Positions 43,507-53,035 are shown, counted from the stretch's first letter. The stretch: 64,000 bases of DNA from Eubacteriaceae bacterium (GCA_017531485.1 JAFXKY010000072.1:1-64000); one strand, 5' to 3'. The notes: a model not told the origin generated them from the letters alone. A program made the numbers and translations.

Positions 43507-44853
43507 TTACCCTACCAGTCCGTCTTTTTTCATCTTTTTCTGAGTTTTTAAAAGCATGAAAAGTGACAATACTGCCATAAGAACAGATGTTCCCGCCAGA
43601 TTGAGCCAGATGCCCGTAAGGCCGAGTGGCCACAGTATGAGCATTACGATAAGCGGAAAGACCATGGCACTTCCCACAGAAAGCACCGATGCCTGAAACG
43701 GCATTTCGATGGCAGTATAAAATCCCTGAGCGCAGAAACTGAACCAGCGGATAGTATATGCAAAGCAGAATATCTTTATCGCTTCTGTCGCGCCGCGAAG
43801 GAGCGAAATATCCGAACTTTCAACGAAGATGCCCGCAATATTTTCCCCGAAAATATGCATGCCGAAGCTTGCGACGACGGAGAATATTCCCGCAAAGGTA
43901 AATACGCACTTCGCAATGGCTTTCACCCTGTCGCCGAGTCCTGCTCCCCAGTTATAACCGATCGCAGGCTGTAATGAATCGGACATTCCGTACAAAAACG
44001 GCTGAATTATATCGCTTGAATACATCAGTATCCCATATATCGCAACGGCATCATCTCCGCCGAGAGATAACAGAACCATGTTCATGACGACGGAAGTGAT
44101 CCTTCCTGCCATTGTGCTGAGGAACGTCGGACATCCGCAGGAAACGATCTGTTTTATTACATTCATCTTAAAGACCGGCTTTCCGAAACGGAGAACCGTC
44201 TTTTTCAGTAGAAACGGAATGAACGTCAGGAGCGAACACAGCATCATAGAAACGCATGACGCAAGGGCGCTTCCGACAACTCCGAGCTTGCAGACGACAA
44301 TAAATACGTATAAAAGCGCGATAGTCAGAAACGACATGAATACATTAAGAACCATGCTCGTCTTTACAAATCCGCAGATCCTGAGATAATTATCCATGGC
44401 AAAAAGCACAGTACAGAACGGTCCGCACATAGCAAACGCCCGAAGGTAAATCGTCGCCATTTTCGCCGTTTCGCCCACAGCACCCATAAATTCAAACATG
44501 TACGGCGCGAAAAATACCATCATGCTTCCCGTAACGAGTGTCGTGGAAAAGATAAGCACCAGCGCGCAGGAGAAGATGTTGTTTGCATCTTTCTCATCTC
44601 CCCTTCCGAGAGCTATGGAAATGGGGACGGCAGATCCGACCCCGATGAGGTCCGCAAGTGCGAAATTTATCATTACGAACGGCAGCGCAAGATTCATCGC
44701 CGCAAAAGCGTCGGAGCCGAGGAATTTACCGATGAACATCCCTTCAAAGAGGGAATATATGCTCATTGAAAACATACTTATCATTCCCGGGACCGCCGCC
44801 CTGAAAAACAGTTTGATAGGTTTTGTATTAATAAAAAAATCCCTTGACTCCAT
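43507..44853 (-). CDS. MATE-family multidrug/sodium efflux transporter
   Basis: The 448-residue protein has 12 helices and the typical MATE start (KLFFRAAVPGMISMFSMSIYSLFEGMFIG) and central GYNWGAG near 295. Its ATG lies within two bases of the MarR stop codon, so the regulator and pump are translationally coupled. It likely exports drugs or a metabolite sensed by the MarR protein. Confidence 0.88.
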   Translation of the reverse strand: MESRDFFINTKPIKLFFRAAVPGMISMFSMSIYSLFEGMFIGKFLGSDAFAAMNLALPFVMINFALADLIGVGSAVPISIALGRGDEKDANNIFSCALVLIFSTTLVTGSMMVFFAPYMFEFMGAVGETAKMATIYLRAFAMCGPFCTVLFAMDNYLRICGFVKTSMVLNVFMSFLTIALLYVFIVVCKLGVVGSALASCVSMMLCSLLTFIPFLLKKTVLRFGKPVFKMNVIKQIVSCGCPTFLSTMAGRITSVVMNMVLLSLGGDDAVAIYGILMYSSDIIQPFLYGMSDSLQPAIGYNWGAGLGDRVKAIAKCVFTFAGIFSVVASFGMHIFGENIAGIFVESSDISLLRGATEAIKIFCFAYTIRWFSFCAQGFYTAIEMPFQASVLSVGSAMVFPLIVMLILWPLGLTGIWLNLAGTSVLMAVLSLFMLLKTQKKMKKDGLVG

Positions 44854-44854
44854 T

Positions 44855-45283
44855 TTAAAGCTCCTCCGTCATTTCTTTGAACGCATCAATAAATCTCTTG
44901 TTTAATGCGATGTAAGTATCCACTTCTTCTTTCGTCCATGATCCGAAGATCCTGTTCTCGATAGAAATGATCTTTCCGACCGTTGATTCCGCAAACTCAT
45001 TTCCGCTTTCAGTCAGGCAGACCGTCTTCTGCCTTTTGCCTTCAAGATAAATATATCCCTTACCTTCGAGCTTTCTGAGAGCAGAGTTTATTGTCTGCTT
45101 ACTCAGCCCCGTGGCGGTAATATCCGCAAGAGGGCGCTTTCCGCCGCTGTCGTATGTCATATATAAAACATTCATTTCGCTGTCCGTGATCCCAAGACGC
45201 CTTGCGGCTTCGTGGTACATCGGGTCGATTTCTGAAGTAAGTGCGTTTATTATTCTGAGATTCTCATTGGGCAGATTTGACAT
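44855..45283 (-). CDS. MarR-family repressor of the MATE pump
   Basis: A 142-residue MarR protein: winged helix TDSEMNVLYMTYDSGGKRPL, recognition region ATGLSKQTINSALRKLEGKG and wing IYLEGKRQKTVCLTESG. ATG at 45283 follows GAGGAGGAATT; a longer reading upstream runs through the operators and is unlikely. It should bind the two GTACGA-type palindromes at its own promoter and repress itself and the pump until a ligand appears. Confidence 0.88.
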   Translation of the reverse strand: MSNLPNENLRIINALTSEIDPMYHEAARRLGITDSEMNVLYMTYDSGGKRPLADITATGLSKQTINSALRKLEGKGYIYLEGKRQKTVCLTESGNEFAESTVGKIISIENRIFGSWTKEEVDTYIALNKRFIDAFKEMTEEL

Positions 45284-45295
45284 AATTCCTCCTCG

Positions 45296-45348
45296 GTACG
45301 ATTTCGTACAACGACGGATATTATAGTACGAAATCGTACGCATGTCAA
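45296..45348 (-). promoter_or_regulatory. MarR-MATE promoter with two palindromic operators
   Basis: The minus-strand promoter is consensus: TTGACA (45348-45343), 17 bases, TATAAT (45325-45320). One 14-base palindrome (GTACGA-AA-TCGTAC as read on the plus strand, 45326-45339) fills the spacer, and a second (GTACGA-TT-TCGTAC, 45296-45309) lies just past the start point. They are 30 bases apart, so both lie on the same DNA face. Confidence 0.88.
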
Positions 45349-45362
45349 GGCTTATTCAAAAT

Positions 45363-45388
45363 AAAAAACACCTTCCACAGGAAGGTGT
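45363..45388 (-). terminator. Terminator after the 289-residue membrane protein gene
   Basis: ACACCTTCC / GGAAGGTGT with a three-base loop and six T on the minus strand. Confidence 0.85.
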
Positions 45389-45397
45389 AAAAGCACT

Positions 45398-46267
45398 TTA
45401 TAAAAAACTCATCAGCCAAGCAAACTGCATATTCGCAAACACAAGGCTGACTCCCCACGAAACGAGATTGGCTGAGGCGGCATAAAATACCTTTGTCAAT
45501 TTTTTCGCCGTGGCAGGCTTTTGTGGATTCTCCTTGAGAAGACATGAATATATCAACGCTTCTGTGGCAAGGATCGCCATTTCCGTCGGGAAGAATCTCA
45601 GAAATCCCATAGTCGGTCCGCCGATGATGACAGAATGTCCGCATATGGCAGTGAGAATGATCTGCGTCAGTATATTCGTCCAAACAAACAATGCGGCGTT
45701 TCTTTTTATGGAAAAACCCATCAGAAGCAGTATCACTCCTTCGATGAGTAAAGTCGGAAGAAGCGTTGATATGTACTGCAGGACATAACTCACCCAGACG
45801 GGTGGCGTTGTTACTTCCCCCGTAAAATAATCAACAGTTACGCTTGACTGAAGGGACTTTCTGTGGATCTCATCGGTCACATGAACAACTCCGTGTTTGT
45901 TTACGATAATGATCCTGAAAGACTGAGGCACGCCGAAATAAGAAAATACGTGGACTATTTCTTCTCCCTCCGCTCTCCCGGTCAGTTCTCCGAAAAGCGG
46001 AATGTCCGTTCCGCCATAAAGCGCAGGATACCATCCTTCATTTTCGTAAGACGACAGATACTTCAGCATATCGGAATCGTACTCCTGAGGGTCTATGTTT
46101 TCATAATTCCCGTCATGAGCCTGCAACATATCAAGATAATACACTTCATCGGGGTAATTTTTCACTTTTACCGTCACCCTGTCCTTCGGACCGAAATCCG
46201 CAAAGGCAAGAGAAGGCATAAAAAGGATGATAAGAAATATCAATGCGCATACTCTTCTTCTTTTCAT
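45398..46267 (-). CDS. Membrane protein with N-terminal exported domain, unknown function
   Basis: The 289-residue protein starts with a signal peptide (MKRRRVCALIFLIILFMPSLAFA). An exported domain of about 140 residues follows (KVKNYPDEVYYLDMLQAHDGNY, RIIIVNKHGVVHVTDEI), then about four to five helices. The layout resembles clostridial membrane proteins without an assigned role. AGGAGG precedes the ATG. Monocistronic. Confidence 0.7.
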   Translation of the reverse strand: MKRRRVCALIFLIILFMPSLAFADFGPKDRVTVKVKNYPDEVYYLDMLQAHDGNYENIDPQEYDSDMLKYLSSYENEGWYPALYGGTDIPLFGELTGRAEGEEIVHVFSYFGVPQSFRIIIVNKHGVVHVTDEIHRKSLQSSVTVDYFTGEVTTPPVWVSYVLQYISTLLPTLLIEGVILLLMGFSIKRNAALFVWTNILTQIILTAICGHSVIIGGPTMGFLRFFPTEMAILATEALIYSCLLKENPQKPATAKKLTKVFYAASANLVSWGVSLVFANMQFAWLMSFL

Positions 46268-46344
46268 AGTCTTCCTCCTTTTGTCAGAATATCATATTTC
46301 AATTTCCCTTACAATAATCAAGACGCATTTTTTCAGCGGGTATA

Positions 46345-46968
46345 TCATGAAAAGTAATATATTCCGTATGACAAGGCGAAAAAAACTATAAACAGCCCGA
46401 ATATGTTTCCCATGCATTTACCTTTTCCGATAAGATCGATGTCCAGAAACGGATAAGGGTATTTACTGTGGGTGCCGTCTATTTGTTTGCCTTTCCTTGC
46501 GCGGAGCATAATAAATATGAAATATACAAACGGCACTCCGAGCCACAAAAAGCTGACTTCGGGACCTGGGTAAGATTTGTCAGCATATATAAACCAATAA
46601 AGGATAACGGCTATGGGAATGACATAGTGAAATATCACGCATTCCCCGAGTTTGATATTCATCTCCGTCAGAATCTCATTGTGTTTCAGCCCGTACGGCA
46701 CAAGGACGAAGTGAAACACCAGAAATGTCATGGTAATTATCATCGTAACACTGAAACTCACAGCGCTGTTCTCCAGAAACCGAAACTGCGGTAAAATACC
46801 GGTACGATAAAAAAACAGCATAAGAAAATATATACTGACGAACAGGTTACTGAGGTTTGTATAATACAAAAACATCCCTTTTTTAAACTCGCCTTTTATA
46901 AGCCCCGAATAACAAAACAAAGAAAAAAGTCCCACCAGTGAGATCAATAAGATAATTGAATTCTGCAT
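46345..46968 (-). CDS. Pr6Pr-family-like membrane protein
   Basis: About 207 residues with six predicted helices. The sequence FLYYTNLSNLFVSIYFLML and the ending KYPYPFLDIDLIGKGKCMGN are typical of the Pr6Pr/FAR-17a-like family. The function of bacterial members is unknown. The ATG at 46968 follows GGGGAAA; an upstream ATG-free extension is not supported. It is divergent from the acyltransferase gene. Confidence 0.75.
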   Translation of the reverse strand: MQNSIILLISLVGLFSLFCYSGLIKGEFKKGMFLYYTNLSNLFVSIYFLMLFFYRTGILPQFRFLENSAVSFSVTMIITMTFLVFHFVLVPYGLKHNEILTEMNIKLGECVIFHYVIPIAVILYWFIYADKSYPGPEVSFLWLGVPFVYFIFIMLRARKGKQIDGTHSKYPYPFLDIDLIGKGKCMGNIFGLFIVFFALSYGIYYFS

Positions 46969-47075
46969 ATGATATTTCCCCTTTATACGGAAATATTTTG
47001 TGGACAAAATGATGCTTTTATGCTACCATGAATTGTAAACAAAATATGAAAATATGTATAAAAAGGGACATGAAC

Positions 47076-48359
47076 ATGGATGTAAATTACAAGAACAACC
47101 GCCGTTACGACACCGACAAACCGCCGAGAAAAGTAGGAAAATTCATCAATTTCCTCATTTACACACTTTCCAAGATCGCCCTTACCGGCATTGATTACAA
47201 AATAGAAAAGATCGGCATGGAAGATGTGAAGGCGCCGTACATTTATCTGAGCAACCATATGTATTTCGTGGATTTCGAAATAAACGCCATCGCGAATTAT
47301 CCTTACTCAATAAACAACGTCGCGACTATCGACGGATATTACCGCCGCCCGTTTTTAATGGAGCTTGCGGGATGCATCTGCAAGAGAAAATTCACGACGG
47401 ACATGAGCCTTTTTGCTTCCATAAGAAAAGTCCTTGATGAATACGGAGATATTCTCGGAATGTACCCGGAAGCGAGATATACGCCTATCGGAACGACGGC
47501 GATCCTTCCCGAATCTCTCGGAATCATGATCAAGAGAGCCGGAGTTGACGTTGTCGTAGGGATCCATCACGGCAACTATCTCCACACACCGTTCTGGAAT
47601 TACAGAAAGAAGAGAAAAGTTCCCCTTTATCTCAGAATGGAAAAGATCATTGACAAGGAAGAATTAAAAGAAATGAGCGTCGCAGAGATCAATGAGAGAG
47701 TCAGAAATGCGATGCAGTATAATGAATATACGTACCAGAAAGAAAACAATATCCATATCACCGAGCCATTCCGCGCAGAAGGGCTTCATAAAGTCCTTTA
47801 TCAGTGTCCGCACTGCCTGACAGAAAGTAAAATGAATTCCAAAGGCACAAAGATATTCTGCGAAGAATGCGGCAAGAGCTGGGAGCTGACAGAGCTCGGG
47901 GAGCTCGTAGCGGAAGACGGTGTTACGGAATTTGCCACTCCGCCGGAATGGTTCGAGTGGGAAAGAAAGCAGGTCCGCAGGCAGCTTGAAGATGGCACTT
48001 ATCACTTCGAAGACGAAGTTGAAGTTTATTCCCTTCCGAGGACCATGCGTTTTGAAAAGCTCGGCATGGGCAAACTCACCCACACCACCGAAGGCTTTAC
48101 CCTCACAGGTAATTACCGCGACAGAGACTATGAAATAACAAGAAATACCAAGACTCTCTATGGTGTTCACGTTGAGTATGATTATTGCTACATCAAGCCC
48201 CATGACTGCATCGACATCTCAACCCTTGACGACTCGTTTTACTGTTATCCGAAAAAACAGAACGTCATCACCAAGCTTTCATTCGCAGTGGAAGAGATGT
48301 ATGATATGCAGGTAAACGAAAGAAGACGCAGAAAAAGCAAAAAAGAAGGTAATGAATAA
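47076..48359 (+). CDS. PlsC-type acyltransferase with zinc-ribbon insert
   Basis: About 427 residues. The N-terminal half is a lysophospholipid/glycerol-phosphate acyltransferase domain with the catalytic motif LSNHMYFVDFE (NHx4D) and the later MYPEARYTP. After about residue 230 comes a zinc ribbon (YQCPHCLTESK to FCEECGKSWEL), then a C-terminal beta-rich region. The zinc-ribbon and tail go beyond simple PlsC. AAGGG lies eight bases before the ATG at 47076; 47070 and 47028 are alternative starts. The next gene starts right at its stop. Confidence 0.8.
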   Translation: MDVNYKNNRRYDTDKPPRKVGKFINFLIYTLSKIALTGIDYKIEKIGMEDVKAPYIYLSNHMYFVDFEINAIANYPYSINNVATIDGYYRRPFLMELAGCICKRKFTTDMSLFASIRKVLDEYGDILGMYPEARYTPIGTTAILPESLGIMIKRAGVDVVVGIHHGNYLHTPFWNYRKKRKVPLYLRMEKIIDKEELKEMSVAEINERVRNAMQYNEYTYQKENNIHITEPFRAEGLHKVLYQCPHCLTESKMNSKGTKIFCEECGKSWELTELGELVAEDGVTEFATPPEWFEWERKQVRRQLEDGTYHFEDEVEVYSLPRTMRFEKLGMGKLTHTTEGFTLTGNYRDRDYEITRNTKTLYGVHVEYDYCYIKPHDCIDISTLDDSFYCYPKKQNVITKLSFAVEEMYDMQVNERRRRKSKKEGNE

Positions 48360-48665
48360 ATGGACGCTGCGGGAATAATTAAAAACTTCCTCGATGAAAT
48401 GGGAAAGCTCAAGGCTTTTCCCGCAAAGAGAAAGATGAAGATATATTGTCTTTATTATCTCGCGGAGAAAATATTTCCCGGGAAAACATATACGGAAGCG
48501 GAAATCAACGAGCTTCTCAACTCATGGCATACTTTCCATGATGCGGCAACGCTGAGAAGAGAGCTTTACAACAACTGCTTTGTCGACAGGGATCCTTCAA
48601 AAGGAACGTACAAAAGAAAAGACATACTTCCCGATCCTGAAGAGATCATGAAAAAGTTCGGATGA
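48360..48665 (+). CDS. DUF2087 domain protein
   Basis: The 101-residue protein matches DUF2087 (LKAFPAKRKMKIYCLYYLAE, YTEAEINELLNSWHTFHDAATLRRELYNN-type core and a DP-rich end). The family is often fused to or next to regulators and may bind DNA, but its role is unknown. Its ATG directly follows the stop of the acyltransferase, so the two are co-translated. Confidence 0.85.
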   Translation: MDAAGIIKNFLDEMGKLKAFPAKRKMKIYCLYYLAEKIFPGKTYTEAEINELLNSWHTFHDAATLRRELYNNCFVDRDPSKGTYKRKDILPDPEEIMKKFG

Positions 48666-48703
48666 GTTATTCTGTTGCAATAAGTAATAAAATAATGTAA
48701 AAT

Positions 48704-48733
48704 ATACAGGCTGACATTCAGCCTGTATTTTAT
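48704..48733 (+). terminator. Terminator after the DUF2087 gene
   Basis: ATACAGGCTGA / TCAGCCTGTAT with a three-base loop and T-rich tail. Confidence 0.85.
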
Positions 48734-48753
48734 TAATTCCGGGAAGTGAAAAA

Positions 48754-50502
48754 ATGCCCTACGATGGACTCAGTTTATATCATATTACAAAAGAATTAAA
48801 AAAACTTATTGGAACGAAGATCCATAAAGTATATCAGCCCGTAAAGGACGAGGTAATACTTTTCTTCTCCGACAAAGACAAATCAATGGTGCAGATCTCC
48901 GCAGATCCTTCACAGGCGAGAGTCTGCATCACATCAAACAGATACGACAACCCGACCACTCCGGGAAGTTTTTGTATGCTCCTCAGAAAGTACCTCATAT
49001 CTTCTCAGCTCAGGGATGTATATCAGAAAGATTTTGACAGAATAATCGTATTTTCTCTTGAAAATCTCGACGATGCGGGAAGACTCATAAAAATGGAGCT
49101 TATTTGCGAAGTCATGGGGAAATACAGTAACATCATTCTCGTAAACAGCGAAACGGGAAAGATCATCGACTCCATAAAGCACGTCACATCTCTCGTAAGT
49201 TCATACAGGGAAGTTCTTCCCAAAAAAGATTATGTCCTTCCGCCGAGCGAGAAATTGAATCCCCTTGAATACGATGAAGATACTTTCCTCGATCTCATAT
49301 CATTCAATATGGACAAAAATACATCCGCAGCGTTTATGAATACCTTCAACGGGATCTCCAAACAGCTTTCGAGAAGCATCCTGATCGACATCGGCTGCGA
49401 AGACGTCCCGTTAAGGTCACACGGCGGAAAAGATGAGATACTTGCCCTCACCGACCGGTTTATAAATTCCCTGAAGGAAAAAACGGAAAGTGACGGAGCA
49501 TATCTTTATTACGACGACGAAGGCAGGATCAAAGAATTCTCTTCTTCGTATTACAGCCTGTTCGAAGAATATACCGCTGAAAGAACAGACAGCATGAACT
49601 CCGCTACGGAGAAATATTATCTTTCCAAAGCCGTCAAGGCGCATATCTCCGAACGTTATGAGCATATAATATCAAAAGTATCCACGCTTCTTGCCCGCGA
49701 AGAAAGCAAACTTGACATACGTCTTAAAGAGTTGGACAATGCACTTGATTCAGATAAATACAACATCGCAGGAACGCTTCTTCTGTCCAATATGCACGCG
49801 TTCAAAAAGGGAGATACGTCTGTAGAGGTGGACAATTATTACGAAGAAGGAATGCCGAAAATAACCATCAGCCTTGAGCCGCATCTCAATCCGTCGCAAA
49901 ACGCAAACAGATATTTCAAGCTTTACACAAAAGCGAAAAACGCAGTAATTCACCTCGAAAGCCTCATCGAACAAAGCGAGAACGAAATATATTTTCTTTC
50001 ATCACAGCTTTGCTACCTTAAAAATGCACAAAACGCATCCCAGGCCGAAGAGATCATTTCAGAACTCGTAAAACACGGAACGATCCGCCTTAAAAAGAAT
50101 CAGTCTGTCAAAAAGGATATACCGTCGGCTCCGCTGAAATTGATGTTCGGGGAAAACGAGATACTCATAGGAAGAAACGACCGTCAGAACGACCGCCTTA
50201 CGTTCAAGATGGCGAATCCGGATGATATATGGCTGCACACAAAAGGCCTCGCCGGAAGCCACGTCATTTTGAGAACAAATATGGGAATTTACCCTGACGA
50301 AGCTCTTGATGCGGCGGCAAAACTTGCAGCGTATTACTCAAAAGGACGCGAATCCGGCAAGACGGAAGTGGATTATACTTTCGCAAAATACGTTAAAAAG
50401 CCCGCCGGCGCACCTGCGGGAAAAGTAATTTATACAAATCAGCATACTGCTTATGTAACGCCATTCTCTCCTGAAGACCTCGGAGCAGTGGAAATGAAGT
50501 GA
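48754..50502 (+). CDS. rqcH: Ribosome quality control protein RqcH (NFACT family)
   Basis: A 582-residue NFACT protein: start MPYDGLSLYHITKEL, the VYQKDFDRIIVF region with the conserved Asp-Arg pair near 92-93, coiled-coil middle, and the NFACT-R domain (LTFKMANPDDIWLHTKGLAGSHV-type, written here in part). RqcH binds stalled 50S subunits and adds C-terminal alanine tails that mark the nascent chain for degradation. GGGAAG lies ahead of the ATG. It is followed by a hairpin and then tRNA-Ser. Confidence 0.94.
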   Translation: MPYDGLSLYHITKELKKLIGTKIHKVYQPVKDEVILFFSDKDKSMVQISADPSQARVCITSNRYDNPTTPGSFCMLLRKYLISSQLRDVYQKDFDRIIVFSLENLDDAGRLIKMELICEVMGKYSNIILVNSETGKIIDSIKHVTSLVSSYREVLPKKDYVLPPSEKLNPLEYDEDTFLDLISFNMDKNTSAAFMNTFNGISKQLSRSILIDIGCEDVPLRSHGGKDEILALTDRFINSLKEKTESDGAYLYYDDEGRIKEFSSSYYSLFEEYTAERTDSMNSATEKYYLSKAVKAHISERYEHIISKVSTLLAREESKLDIRLKELDNALDSDKYNIAGTLLLSNMHAFKKGDTSVEVDNYYEEGMPKITISLEPHLNPSQNANRYFKLYTKAKNAVIHLESLIEQSENEIYFLSSQLCYLKNAQNASQAEEIISELVKHGTIRLKKNQSVKKDIPSAPLKLMFGENEILIGRNDRQNDRLTFKMANPDDIWLHTKGLAGSHVILRTNMGIYPDEALDAAAKLAAYYSKGRESGKTEVDYTFAKYVKKPAGAPAGKVIYTNQHTAYVTPFSPEDLGAVEMK

Positions 50503-50530
50503 AAAATGAGTGCCGAAAAACGGCACTCAT
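50501..50530. terminator. Hairpin after rqcH
   Basis: ATGAGTGCCG / CGGCACTCAT (50506-50515 / 50521-50530) with an A5 loop. The plus-strand tail lacks T; the minus-strand side has T5, so it may end leftward transcription as well. Confidence 0.65.
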
Positions 50531-50541
50531 AAAAATAATAC

Positions 50542-50570
50542 TTTACAAATAAAAATATATGGTGTATAAT
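50542..50570 (+). promoter_or_regulatory. Promoter of tRNA-Ser
   Basis: TTTACA, a 17-base spacer and TATAAT, 22 bases before the tRNA. Confidence 0.8.
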
Positions 50571-50592
50571 ATTGCTTGCGCAAATCATTTGC

Positions 50593-50685
50593 GGAGAAGT
50601 CGCGTAGCCCGGTCGAGCGCGCACGATTGGAAATCGTGTAGGCGTCAAAAGCGTCTCGAGGGTTCGAATCCCTCCTTCTCCGCCA
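50593..50685 (+). tRNA. tRNA-Ser (GGA)
   Basis: The acceptor GGAGAAG pairs with CTTCTCC, followed by discriminator G and encoded CCA. The anticodon loop TTGGAAA in the ACGAT/ATCGT stem gives anticodon GGA. A long variable arm (GGCGTC AAAA GCGTC) and the T loop GGTTCGAATCC confirm a class II serine tRNA. Confidence 0.96.
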
Positions 50686-50754
50686 TTTTTATTTTTTGGG
50701 ATTTTAACTAAGACTGCTTTGCGGCAGTTATTTTTTTCGCACAGATGCTTATAG

Positions 50755-51417
50755 CTAAATAAACTCATCAAAGCTGTCCGCATAATATTGAAAAGTGTCA
50801 ATAAATCTGCTGACGTGATACCCGTCAGTCGTCGCGTGATGACACGTTATCGAAAGTGGCATTTTAATTTTTCCCGCATCCTCATAGAATTTTCCCGCTT
50901 CCACAGACGGAAAGAAATAATCTTTGTTTTCGTAAGAATGAACGGCAAAATGCGAAAACGATATCCACGGCAGACATGAAACCGTGTATGCATTTTCAGG
51001 CGGAACCATGCCAGACTGCGACAGGATACCATGATTGTCGCCATAAAGCCTTTGGTTTTCAAGGTAATTATCATAAAACTCAGGAAAATCCTCCGCATAT
51101 TCTGTCCACATAAGAGAGAACGTCTTGTCATCTTCATGAAAAGTCGCATAAAGCGGGATCAGAGTATCATAATACCCGATCTGCCCGTCTTTTACAGCGG
51201 TCCTGAATTCCGGAAACATATTAAGGATCTTTGTGGTGAGCCAAAGATATGCAGGGAAAAATTTCATGCCTTTGTTTTTCAGCGTACTCCTCATTTTGGT
51301 GATGTCAACATCTACCGTGATTGAATAACCCGTCGGAGCCATTTTTGAAAAATAATAAAATATCTGAGTGCGCGGCCACGTGCTGAGATCTATTGGGGTA
51401 AAGTGATCGTTTATCAT
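50755..51417 (-). CDS. Chloramphenicol acetyltransferase-family protein
   Basis: A 220-residue CAT-like enzyme (family length about 215-220). The catalytic block CHHATTDGYHVSRF keeps the HHxxxDG pattern with its catalytic His. N-terminal WPRTQIFYYFSKMA and PEFRTAVKDGQIGYYD match the family. CAT uses acetyl-CoA on chloramphenicol; many chromosomal homologues have no known substrate, so resistance is not claimed. Monocistronic. Confidence 0.85.
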   Translation of the reverse strand: MINDHFTPIDLSTWPRTQIFYYFSKMAPTGYSITVDVDITKMRSTLKNKGMKFFPAYLWLTTKILNMFPEFRTAVKDGQIGYYDTLIPLYATFHEDDKTFSLMWTEYAEDFPEFYDNYLENQRLYGDNHGILSQSGMVPPENAYTVSCLPWISFSHFAVHSYENKDYFFPSVEAGKFYEDAGKIKMPLSITCHHATTDGYHVSRFIDTFQYYADSFDEFI

Positions 51418-51492
51418 AATATCCTCCTTAAAGGCAATTATAATATCCTCGCACCTATATTTTCAATCAACGCTCCGTAGAGTATCACCCAT

Positions 51493-51522
51493 AAAAAAGA
51501 AAACGTGACATACACGTTTTCT
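51493..51522 (-). terminator. Terminator of the APC permease gene
   Basis: AGAAAACGTG / CACGTTTTCT with a five-base loop and six T on the minus strand. Confidence 0.85.
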
Positions 51523-51540
51523 CAGAGGATATTTTTCCTT

Positions 51541-52932
51541 TTATTTTTTTCTTTTTTTATGGTGACGGACTTCATCTTTCGGCGGTTCTTTTTCGCCGGA
51601 ATAGACAGCTCCGATAGACATGATCACCACGAAAACGATGAGATAAGCAACAACCGTCTTTCCGTGAGCGAGAACTGCCGCGAAGCACATGAACGCACAA
51701 CCGATAACTGCGAGAAGCGGCATTACGAAACGCTTTACAAATCCAAGATCTTTTGATTTCACCATGAACATGATAAAGATCGGAATATATGCCGGATAGG
51801 ATGTGATGATAGGAATTTCAGAGGAATCAAACGTGAAGAATCCGAACCAGCTCGTTTCTGCAAGGTTTGCTCCGTAGAAATATAATACCCACGCCATAGT
51901 AACCAGCAGAGCGAATATGCCTGAATTTGTAGGCATATTTGTTCTCGAATCAACTTCTCTGAACGTTTCAACCGCAGGCCCACGGTTTCTTACAGCGATG
52001 GTATACATGCCTCTCGTGCATCCGAGCATGAGACCGTTGAGCGTTCCAAGACAACTGATAACGACGAATACGAACATAAACGTTCCGCCCATTTTACCGA
52101 AAATAGATGAGAACGCGATCTTCGCACCTGCTTCACCGCTTGCCATAAGCTCTGCGTTTGATACTGTGCCTGAAAGCCCGATATAATACAGAATATATAT
52201 TACAACAACGCTGATACTTCCCAGAACGAGCGCCTTCGGGAGAGTTTTCTTGGCGTCTTTAAGTTCAGAGTTCATGCTTGTGGCAATGATCCATCCGTCA
52301 TAAGCAAACGCCGTCGCACATACCGCACTGAACAGCGCAGGACCCGTTTCAACTTCTGTCGTGATCGTCGTAAAATTTTCGATCATAAGACCGGAACTGA
52401 GCCCTTTGAATGTTCCGATGATCGCCATCAGAAACAGCGGGATGAGCTTGATGATAGTAGTCGTGGTCTGGAATTTTCCTGCGAGAACAGGAGAAAGTGA
52501 GTTCAGCGCATAACTTCCGATGAGATAAAATGCCGTGATTACAAGACATTCGCCTCCCGCAATAGGGAATCCGAAAAGAACACAAGTATATCTCGCGGAA
52601 ACCCACGCAAGAACGGATGTAAGGGTCGGGTAGTATATTGTCGCAAGGAACCATGCGAGATAATATCCGTATGTCTTGCCGATGACCGCCTCAGCATAAT
52701 CGACAACGCCGTTAATGTAGGCAAATCTTGATGCCATCTGTGAAAAAGCGTACGCACACACAAGCATAATAGCTCCGCCGATGATCCACGCAGCTATACC
52801 AAGCGGAAGATCTCCTCCCGTGGAGGTGAGTACTTTTTCAGCTTTGAAGAATACACCGCTGCCGATTACAGTTCCGACAACCATGGCATATGCGGTGAAA
52901 AAACCATATTTTTTGTCAAGCTTGTTATCCAA
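51541..52932 (-). CDS. APC-family amino acid permease
   Basis: A 463-residue protein with 12 helices. The helix-1 motif GTVIGSGVFFKAEKVL is the amino acid binding loop of the APC superfamily, and FAYDGWIIA is in helix 6. The C terminus is basic (HHKKRKK). The substrate is not predictable by eye; the nearest appearance is to LAT-type exchangers or serine/threonine permeases. Monocistronic. Confidence 0.85.
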   Translation of the reverse strand: MDNKLDKKYGFFTAYAMVVGTVIGSGVFFKAEKVLTSTGGDLPLGIAAWIIGGAIMLVCAYAFSQMASRFAYINGVVDYAEAVIGKTYGYYLAWFLATIYYPTLTSVLAWVSARYTCVLFGFPIAGGECLVITAFYLIGSYALNSLSPVLAGKFQTTTTIIKLIPLFLMAIIGTFKGLSSGLMIENFTTITTEVETGPALFSAVCATAFAYDGWIIATSMNSELKDAKKTLPKALVLGSISVVVIYILYYIGLSGTVSNAELMASGEAGAKIAFSSIFGKMGGTFMFVFVVISCLGTLNGLMLGCTRGMYTIAVRNRGPAVETFREVDSRTNMPTNSGIFALLVTMAWVLYFYGANLAETSWFGFFTFDSSEIPIITSYPAYIPIFIMFMVKSKDLGFVKRFVMPLLAVIGCAFMCFAAVLAHGKTVVAYLIVFVVIMSIGAVYSGEKEPPKDEVRHHKKRKK

Positions 52933-53035
52933 AGCAATTCTCCTTTATTCTTTAATAATTTTACACCAAATTCATTTTATCAACAATTAATCACATAGTC
53001 AAACAAATTCAACGTACATATAATAGATTAAATTT

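Noticed and set aside
50451-50801. Minus-strand open frame over the rqcH end and tRNA
   Set aside because: It reads antisense through tRNA-Ser and has no ribosome site.
50755-51417. Chloramphenicol resistance gene
   Set aside because: The CAT fold motif is there, but chromosomal homologues often lack this activity and no mobile context exists.
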